24,676 bases of DNA from Kipferlia bialata (Eukaryota; Fornicata), in NCBI GenBank assembly GCA_003568945.1, contig BDIP01000068.1:1-24676 (forward strand). The letters are read 5' to 3'. The notes under the pieces are model-generated. The model was given only the letters and a program-made list of their open reading frames with translations, was not told where the DNA came from and searched no databases. A program made the position numbers and the translations under genes. Position 1 is the first letter of the stretch. Every line of letters begins with the position of its first letter. Shown piece by piece: positions 19,144 to 24,676 of this stretch.

Positions 19144-22005
19144 TTAGAGAGTGACGATGACTGGTGGAAGCTCCACATCATCATAGTCCTCTCCATAGGA
19201 GGCGCCAAACACAAGCTCGACGTACCTCTTATCGGGGGTGGCCTGGGAGTGAGGAGTATGCACTGACACAGAGATGACTGTGAACACATACCACCTAGAC
19301 AGTATCCAGTCTTTGAGAGAAACATTGAGTCGGTAGAGTGTCGACATAACCATAAGACACATGCATCAATGCCATCCTCACCTTGAGAGCCTTCTTGAGG
19401 GCCTCGGCCAGGGGCAGGTTGATGATCTCCTTCATCTTCTGCTTCTTGAATGCATTGTACACGATGGAGGTGCCGCATGTCACCATGTCCACATCGCACT
19501 TGTAGCTGGGGTGAGGGCATGCAATATACAAAGACAACGCATCATGACACCATGTTGTATACATATATATATATATATAGCATCCATACCGTGTAGAGAC
19601 GTGGGTGACCAGCTCGCTGAGTGTCTTGGATGCCCCGTCTACAGTGATGGAGTCCCACACAGTGAACTCCTCCTCAGTAGAGGCAATGGTGGTCTGGGGT
19701 CAGGTGTACATTTTACAATTCTATATATAACAGTGAAACTGCTTCTGATACTGACACTCAGTAGAGTAGAGGTAATGGTGGTCTGGGGTCAGGGATACAT
19801 CTGTAAAGATATATTAATATATAGCAGTCAAACTGATACTGACACTCAGCAAAGGCAATGCTGGGCCAAGGTAAGCATTGTGTGGGAGATAGAGTTGTGT
19901 AGGTAGTGTACAGTACACACCCACCTTGTTGGGCTCTGCTGGCTCAGCTGCCTGGAAGATGGGGATGGCAAGGTTGAGGAACACCTGGGGGTGAGTGAAA
20001 GGGGAACAGCGACCACCTAACACTACAGTCACACATGGAAGTACATACCTGTCTGAGGTCTGAGATGGGGTGTGTGGAGAGAGTCTTGCACTGCTCCACA
20101 GCCACCAGCCCAACCACAGCAGCTGTGGTGGTGATCATGGCGGGGATGATGCGGCCGGCAACACGCTTGGACTCGGCCTGGGGTGAATAAATGCACAACT
20201 ATACAGACAATTCTGCAATACCAATTACGTATACATGTACTGACTATATGGATACAGTAGTAGTTGATGCCTCCCACCTTGGAGACAGTCTCGATCCTGT
20301 AGTTGCTCGCCCTGAGGTTGGCGCATGCGTGGATGAATGCAATGTGGTCGTTGGAGTCGTCGTCCTTCTCAAACTCATGGAGGAAGAGAGACTTGTGGCC
20401 TGGAGGTGAGGGAGGAGTCAGTATTATAGAGGTCATACGGAGATTGGACAATGTCTGGCTGGGAGCTTGGCCACGGCAATCTCGAACTCATTCTTACAGT
20501 ACACATAAGCATACAATGAATAGTATAATACACATGTGTATATACTATATATATAGATGGTATACCTGCCCTTGCTGGCAGCTTGGCCACAGCCATCTCA
20601 AACTCGTCTCCCATGGGTGTGTCGGCATCACCACCGGCAATGACATTGCCCTCCTCGTCCTCAATCTGGGCGTAAGGGAGATGTATATATGAATATATAT
20701 GTTTATGAATACAAGTATATACATACTATAATATGAAATATGACATTGCCCTCCTCGTCCTCAATCTAGGGTAAGGGGTTGGAAAAACAGATATAGACAC
20801 CCATAACTATTGGTACACATTGGTGTGATATGCTGATACTACTATTACATATTATGGCATTGCCCTCCTCGTCCTCAATCTGTGGTGAGGGGTTGATACA
20901 TTGATTGTTATATGCCATAAGTATACATATTGGCGTGATGCTATGGCATTGGCCTTCTCGTTCTCGTTATGGCAACAAACATATGTCAAAACCCACATAT
21001 ACATACAATCCCCCTACCTTAGTGGCGTGGTATGTGTATGGCTTGACTGTGATGGTGGGGATGAGTCTGTCCACATCGGCATGCACCGTCATGGGGTCCA
21101 TCTGGGGGGTTAAGGGAGAACAAAGTGAAACTGGATATATATATGAATATATAGGACTATAATTACTTCCCGAATAGTCATGGGGTCCATCTGAGGTTAG
21201 AGAGACAGAGTGAAACTGGATATATAGGATAATAGATACTATCCAAATAGTCATGGGGTCCATCTGACATAAGAGAGACAAAGTGAAACTGGATATATAG
21301 GATAATAGTTATTATCCGAATAGTCATGGGGTCCATCTGGGGGGTGAGACAAAATCAAAATGAAATTGATATATCTATATGGAGAGATCGGTGTGGTAAT
21401 AATTAGGTCATGGGGTCCATCTGGGGGGTGACTAATATGCACATGAATAGATTGATCATAGGAATATAAGTGTAAACTATATATATGTATATCATACCAG
21501 TATATACATGCAGAGTGTGGACCCACCTCAATGTTGAACATCTCGGCTCTGAGCCTGGCACCTGCCCTGACGAAGCCCATGCACAGGGGGTTCTGGGGGG
21601 TAAGATACATACAAAGCGAAGTATATATACATAGTACAAACTAATACAATCCAAATACATCCAAGTATGGGGACTACATACAGGTAAATGGCATATATAT
21701 GCCTACCTCCACGTCGAATGGGATCTCTACGGGTGGCCTCTTGGCACCAGTCCAGAAGAGAGCGCCTAAGGGTCAGAGCTACAAATACGGTAAAACATTG
21801 AAGGGGTAATATTGAAATAGGACATGTCTACCTGTTGTCTCGTCTCTCTTGTCGACTGGGAACAGGAGGAGTAGGGACCTCTGGGCATAGACAAACAGCT
21901 CGTGGTAGAGGTTCATGGCCCACTCGACACAGTCTGCAAAGGAGGACGGCTTGGAGGAGGGGGAGATGCAGTCGACAATGGTCTCAACCTGGGGGGGTGA
22001 ATAGT

Positions 22006-22044
<39 letters not shown>

Positions 22045-23082
22045 AAGAGAGGCAGACGACAATATGTCCTCACAAGTGTATACAGTGTGTACCTTAGTGG
22101 TCCTGGTGGATGTGTTGCTCCTGATGCTGTCGACAAAGTCCTCGTTGTTGAGGTAGGCATTCACAACCTGGCGTAAGTCTCAAACTATACGTAACACAAC
22201 TAAGTATCGAGGGTCAGTGTATCTATGGAAACATAACTAAATATCCTGTTAGGGTTGTATTACCATACCTCCGACTCGTTGTGGAAGAACCCCTCGAACC
22301 TGTCCCTGGCCCAGACCAGACAGTGGGTGATGTTGTTGGGGAAGTTGTGGATGAGGCAGGCAGGCTCCTCCTTCTCCTCTAGAAGTGAGTATATAAAGGG
22401 TGTAGAGGGGGAGAGAGAGAGAGAGAGAGGAAGAGAGTACGTACGGGGGTCTGGCTGGGCACCGTAGTTCTCGGTGATGTTGGGGAAGACAGGTGTGGTG
22501 TTGGCCTGGGGGCCTGGGGGTTAGTAACCGCAAGATATACTATCACGGATATCAGTGATACATACCAAGATCATGAGGATATAGATACATATACCACATG
22601 CCGTACCGAGTGTGCCGCTGTCGAGCATGGGGAGTCCGTGCCTGATGGCCTTCTCGTCACAGTACCTGGGGGGTGAGATACAAATAGCATGCGCAGTAAG
22701 AAACAATTGCATCGGATTCTTGTGATGGTACTTATACAGATAGCCTTCTCCTCACAGACGGGGGGGTTGAACATAGTCAACACATATACTAATACTTCAC
22801 AATAATATAAATGTATCATACCTCCTAGCGTTGACGTTGTCGAGGCCTGTCACGATGTAGGAGAGTGATGACCAGAAGGCATGGTCGAGGACATCCTCGG
22901 TCTCAGGGCACACCCTGGGGGTGAGGGTATTGATTGTGACATATATACAGCACATAAGCAGGAGGTGGCTATAGTGTACGATTAGAACTATACACAGGTA
23001 TATATATACCCCACCTGATGGCCATTGACTGGCAGTTGAACTCAGGGTTCATCCTGGAGACAGCACCAACAGCGGCCTCAGA
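19144..23082 (-). CDS. UBA1: Ubiquitin-activating enzyme E1, C-terminal half
   Basis: Exons, transcription order: 23082-23015, 22914-22822, 22665-22607, 22513-22445, 22378-22269, 22167-22093, 21988-21832, 21765-21707, 21592-21527, 21101-21018, 20665-20566, 20399-20278, 20177-20049, 19984-19925, 19693-19590, 19505-19382, 19242-19144 (stop TAA). They total 525 residues in one frame. E1 landmarks: [31 protein letters not shown], the catalytic cysteine in [33 protein letters not shown], then the adenylation-core block [20 protein letters not shown]...[28 protein letters not shown], and the C-terminal ubiquitin-fold domain ([11 protein letters not shown] to the end). It activates ubiquitin and passes it to E2 enzymes. 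The N-terminal half, including the GxGxxG nucleotide loop of the active adenylation domain, is not in the window: the first exon begins at an acceptor (CTAACTGTCAG) with no donor exon found. It runs convergently to the LRR gene. Confidence 0.92.
19674..19865 (-). repeat. Exon-start echo, 3 copies (E1 intron 19694-19924)
   Basis: The start of exon 19693-19590 (TTIASTEEE) is copied upstream in transcription at about 19766-19794 (with its CCCCAG acceptor) and, more decayed, at 19851-19865. Confidence 0.75.
20453..20613 (-). repeat. Exon-end echo, 2 copies (E1 intron 20400-20565)
   Basis: The end of exon 20665-20566 ([13 protein letters not shown]) recurs downstream in transcription at about 20492-20453 ([13 protein letters not shown]). 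Five codons differ synonymously and two change the residue (Asp/Asn, Met/Ile). The copy has no clear GT donor. Confidence 0.85.
20642..20969 (-). repeat. Exon-start echo, 4 copies (E1 intron 20666-21017)
   Basis: The start of exon 20665-20566 (IEDEEGNV) is copied with its AG acceptor at 20742-20765 and 20856-20879, both identical over 21 exon bases, and in decayed form at 20945-20969. In the first copy 21 bases end before a GT (gtcata), so inclusion would keep the frame. The intron parts of the copies share only scattered blocks. Confidence 0.88.
21088..21420 (-). repeat. Exon-start echo array, 5 copies (E1 intron 21102-21526)
   Basis: GTCATGGGGTCCAT marks the start of exon 21101-21018 (MDPMT on the minus strand). 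It recurs exactly at 21177-21190, 21250-21263, 21323-21336 and 21407-21420. Each copy is followed on the minus-strand 5' side by an acceptor AG. Between copies the intron segments are clearly related (shared AAAGTGAAACTGGATATATA), so whole units of about 73-89 bases were duplicated in tandem. Confidence 0.92.
22007..22041. repeat. GA microsatellite
   Basis: An uninterrupted (AG)n run of about 34 bases in the E1 intron 21989-22092. On the coding strand it is a pyrimidine (CT)n tract. Confidence 0.9.
22646..22756 (-). repeat. Short exon-start echo (E1 intron 22666-22821)
   Basis: The start of exon 22665-22607 (YCDEKAI) has a partial copy at about 22741-22756 (plus strand AGCCTTCTCCTCACA against GGCCTTCTCGTCACA). 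Confidence 0.6.
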
Positions 23083-23308
23083 CTGACAGTTAGAGAGAGA
23101 GAGAGAGTGTGTGTGGGATGGCAACGGAGCAACCAGAGCTGCCTCGGAACTCATAAAGTAGGAATAGGGGGGGGGGGGGGGGGGGGGGGGGAAGAGGCAG
23201 AAGTCAATGATGGATTCACCGCACTGGCAACTGACTGTGTGAGAGCAGTGAGCCATGTCAGTCAATCCGAGTTCTAATACTCCTAACATGTCTTGCCGAA
23301 ACAAAGAA
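23083..23308. other. Stretch upstream of the first visible E1 exon
   Basis: It ends (minus strand) with a CT-rich tract and CTAACTGTCAG acceptor at 23083. It contains a 25-base poly-G run at 23167-23191. No sequence matching the missing E1 half (for example the DMDTIEKSNLNRQF region conserved in E1 enzymes) is visible. Confidence 0.7.
23167..23191. repeat. Poly-G homopolymer of 25 bases
   Basis: An unusually long pure G run, beside the point where the E1 gene loses its N-terminal half. It may be a natural pyrimidine tract on the coding strand or a sequencing or assembly artefact. Confidence 0.9.
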
Positions 23309-23680
23309 CTACAACTCAGGTTTCTGCTCCTTCTGCTCCTTCTGCTCCTTCTGCTCCTTCTGCTCCTTCTGAAGTTCAGCGATCATACTATCCCAGCCCG
23401 TGGTGGCTAGCTCATTCCGGCTAGCTCTACTGTTCCACAGGAGGTATAGGTAATCCAGTGCTGCAGAAACAGCCACCGCCTCCGTAGCACCACGGAAAGT
23501 GCGTCCATCGTGGTGGAAGTGAGCGATATTTCCATGAAAGGCAGTAAAACTCACAACAGACCGAGTGGGATTATTGAACTCGGACGCGATCAGCAGGGCC
23601 ATGTTGCTCCTCTTCAACATCTTCCGCAGCTGGTCTTTGTCGGACTCAAACAACGCAGTGTGCTCCTGTCTTGTGACCAT
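23309..23680 (-). CDS. Small intronless protein of unknown function with KEQ repeats
   Basis: An uninterrupted frame from ATG (23680) to TAG (23309), 123 residues, in a region where all other genes are heavily interrupted. No family recognised. The body (residues about 1-100) looks globular with helix-prone ends: charged N-terminus (ESDKDQLRKMLKR), a middle rich in beta-prone residues with HFHHDGRTF, then helix-prone AVAVSAALDYLYLLW. The C-terminus is a repeat of KEQ five times followed by KPEL, coded by a CTCCTTCTG nonamer repeat at about 23326-23371. No signal peptide or membrane helix is evident. It lies on the same strand between the E1 fragment and the next gene. A recently acquired or retroposed gene is possible, but nothing in the sequence proves it. 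Confidence 0.6.
   Translation of the reverse strand: MVTRQEHTALFESDKDQLRKMLKRSNMALLIASEFNNPTRSVVSFTAFHGNIAHFHHDGRTFRGATEAVAVSAALDYLYLLWNSRASRNELATTGWDSMIAELQKEQKEQKEQKEQKEQKPEL
23326..23371. repeat. 9-base tandem repeat coding for KEQ
   Basis: About five copies of CTCCTTCTG (plus strand) encode the C-terminal KEQ repeats of the 123-residue protein. The copies are identical at DNA level, so the expansion is recent. Confidence 0.85.
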
Positions 23681-23739
23681 TGTGGTTCCAATGACTGGGT
23701 AAATAGAAGGTTGTTACTCACACAATGTGAGTTTTACTG
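23542..23739. repeat. 14-base inverted repeat around the start of the intronless gene
   Basis: CAGTAAAACTCACA at 23542-23555, inside the gene, is the exact reverse complement of 23726-23739, upstream of its ATG. It is too short to call a transposon end and could be chance. Confidence 0.5.
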
Positions 23740-24204
23740 TGTGGCTCAAGTTTTTGGACCCGTAATACTGTACTAAAAATAGAAATCAAAGGGTTTATCC
23801 TTAGGGTTCCGAGATGGCGGTTGGTACTATAACACTCACTACGTAACGCCATTTATCATTGTGGTCGAATCCGCCACTCAATGAAGCAGCTAAGATAGAA
23901 ATACAGCAAGAAATACTTGGTTCACAACATCATCCAACAAATACAGCTGAAAACACAAAAGACCGTAGGGCCAACCTCCCAATACGGCAACGCAACGTGT
24001 ACATAGCCGTATGTACATGTACATGCACATACCACATCACATTGCAACACAACCCCCTCCCTCTCTGCCTGGACAGCACCGAGAGAGGACTACTCTCCCC
24101 CTGCGACAACAGAGGGAGTATACCTACTACCTAACCATGAACTCTCTCTCTCTTTCTCTCCACTCATACACTCTCTCTCCCTCTCTCCCTCTCACTGTAC
24201 TGTC
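23681..24204. other. Intergenic stretch, 524 bases
   Basis: It separates the intronless gene from the stop of the next minus-strand gene and must hold the former's promoter. It contains a small hairpin, ACTCACA/TGTGAGT, at 23716-23732 and a CT-rich tract at about 24136-24195. A 91-codon open frame on the plus strand (23859-24134) has no ATG and no supporting motif. Confidence 0.5.
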
Positions 24205-24676
24205 CTACTGTTGTGGTGACCCAGGGTATCCATGGTACTTGCCACTCCCTAGGCCTGGGTCGAGGTCTATGGCGTTGCCCAGTGCTGCCTGGGCCCCACC
24301 CATACCATCTATACCATCTATGGGCACTATGCCACCCATGCATGGCCCCATGCTGGATAGAGGGTCCATGGGTGAGGCAAGGGGGTCGTCAAAGAGACCA
24401 GGCCACTCCTCTCCCCCGTTGTCTCCATCGCCCTCGGGCACTATCTGGGGTTATATACATATACTGTATCTATGTTAGGTATATGTCAGTGTCATGGTCC
24501 CCCTACCTCCACCTTTGGGTCCAGGGCATTGAGCCTGTCCTCATAGAAGGCAATGAGGGCATCGGGGTGGGTTCTGAGGGTGAGGAGGGAGAGAGAGGGG
24601 GGGGGGGGATGTAGAGAGAGAGAGAGAGAGAGAGAGGCAATGAGAGCACATAGGGGGGGGGGGGGGGGTCCCCCCA
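24205..24676 (-). CDS. Unrecognised gene, 3' end only
   Basis: Two exons are visible: 24573-24507 and 24444-24205, joined at GAG|ATA with donor GTAGGG and acceptor CCCCAG, ending in TAG at 24205-24207. The first gives THPDALIAFYEDRLNALDP, helical. The second is a low-complexity tail rich in Gly, Pro, Asp and Met (PMDPLSSMGPCMGGI, GYPGSPQQ at the end). Exons further upstream lie outside or in the repetitive edge of the window. The family is not recognised. A possible exon-start echo (GGCAATGAGAGCA) lies in the intron at 24636-24648. Confidence 0.6.
24549..24648 (-). repeat. Exon echo at the window edge
   Basis: GGCAATGAGGGCA inside exon 24573-24507 recurs as GGCAATGAGAGCA at 24636-24648 in the upstream intron. 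It is short, but placed like the other echoes. Confidence 0.5.
24591..24668. repeat. G homopolymers and GA microsatellite at the window end
   Basis: G runs at about 24597-24608 and 24653-24668 flank an (AG)n run at about 24613-24636. Such sequence often ends a contig. Confidence 0.85.

Noticed and set aside
20642-21420. Regularly spaced identical short repeats resembling a CRISPR array
   Set aside because: The repeats are the first bases of E1 exons plus acceptor sites, the spacers are related to one another, and the setting is a eukaryotic gene.
22501-22620. A second GC-AG intron in the E1 gene (ACG|gcatgt)
   Set aside because: The canonical donor CTCG|gtacgg with acceptor TAACCCCCAG at 22514 keeps phase and gives [14 protein letters not shown], the same length as the conserved E1 segment.
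22969-23304. 111-codon minus-strand frame with a poly-proline run
   Set aside because: It merely combines the E1 exon 23082-23015 with intron sequence; the prolines come from the poly-G run on the plus strand.
23859-24134. 91-codon plus-strand open frame
   Set aside because: It starts from TTG, has no in-frame ATG, runs into low-complexity sequence, and shows no motif or splice support.
1-24676. tRNA, rRNA, transposon or integrated virus copies
   Set aside because: I saw no cloverleaf, rRNA block, reverse transcriptase, transposase, integrase or terminal repeats. A systematic search was not possible by eye.

Overview
The window reads as a eukaryotic nuclear contig, most likely from an intron-rich free-living metamonad (a Carpediemonas/Kipferlia-like fornicate is my best guess, inferred and not proven). 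Almost every gene is cut into short exons by short AT-rich introns. Many introns end in a branch-point-like CTRAC placed only a few bases before the AG (for example ctaaccccag, actgacaccag), as known in Giardia and Trichomonas. There are no bacterial operons, insertion sequences or CRISPR arrays.

Layout: (1) 1-5547 (+), the 3' part of an unrecognised, probably helical protein in at least 13 exons. (2) 5835-16991 (+), a complete 38-exon gene for a very large single-pass receptor kinase: signal peptide, FG-GAP-like propeller repeats, four Ig/filamin-like super-repeats, one membrane helix and an intact TKL-like Ser/Thr kinase domain. (3) 17451-18997 (+), a secreted leucine-rich-repeat protein of about 238 residues in 8 exons. 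(4) 19144-23082 (-), the C-terminal half (525 residues, 17 exons) of the ubiquitin-activating enzyme E1, with the N-terminal half absent from the window. (5) 23309-23680 (-), an intronless 123-residue orphan gene. (6) 24205-24676 (-), the 3' end of another unrecognised gene. I checked reading phase across every exon join by hand. All joins agree except for a single one-base shift inside exon 3 of the receptor kinase.

The most unusual signal is what I call exon echoes. In most introns of the first gene, and in several introns of the E1 and the receptor kinase, the intron carries one to four imperfect copies of the neighbouring exon edge: about 12-78 bases of exon plus the splice site. Copies of an exon 3' end lie downstream of it, and copies of an exon 5' start lie upstream, about 50-165 bases apart (mostly 70-125). 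The exon-derived parts stay conserved while the intron parts between them diverge. Differences between copies are mostly synonymous (roughly 27 synonymous to 8 nonsynonymous codons in eight pairs counted by hand). Possible explanations are repeated boundary-spanning tandem duplication with translated micro-exons, or haplotypes or paralogues wrongly chained by the assembler. Long reads and RNA reads would separate these.

Functionally, the receptor kinase and the neighbouring secreted LRR protein look like surface or sensing proteins. The E1 fragment belongs to general ubiquitin conjugation and runs convergently towards the LRR gene.
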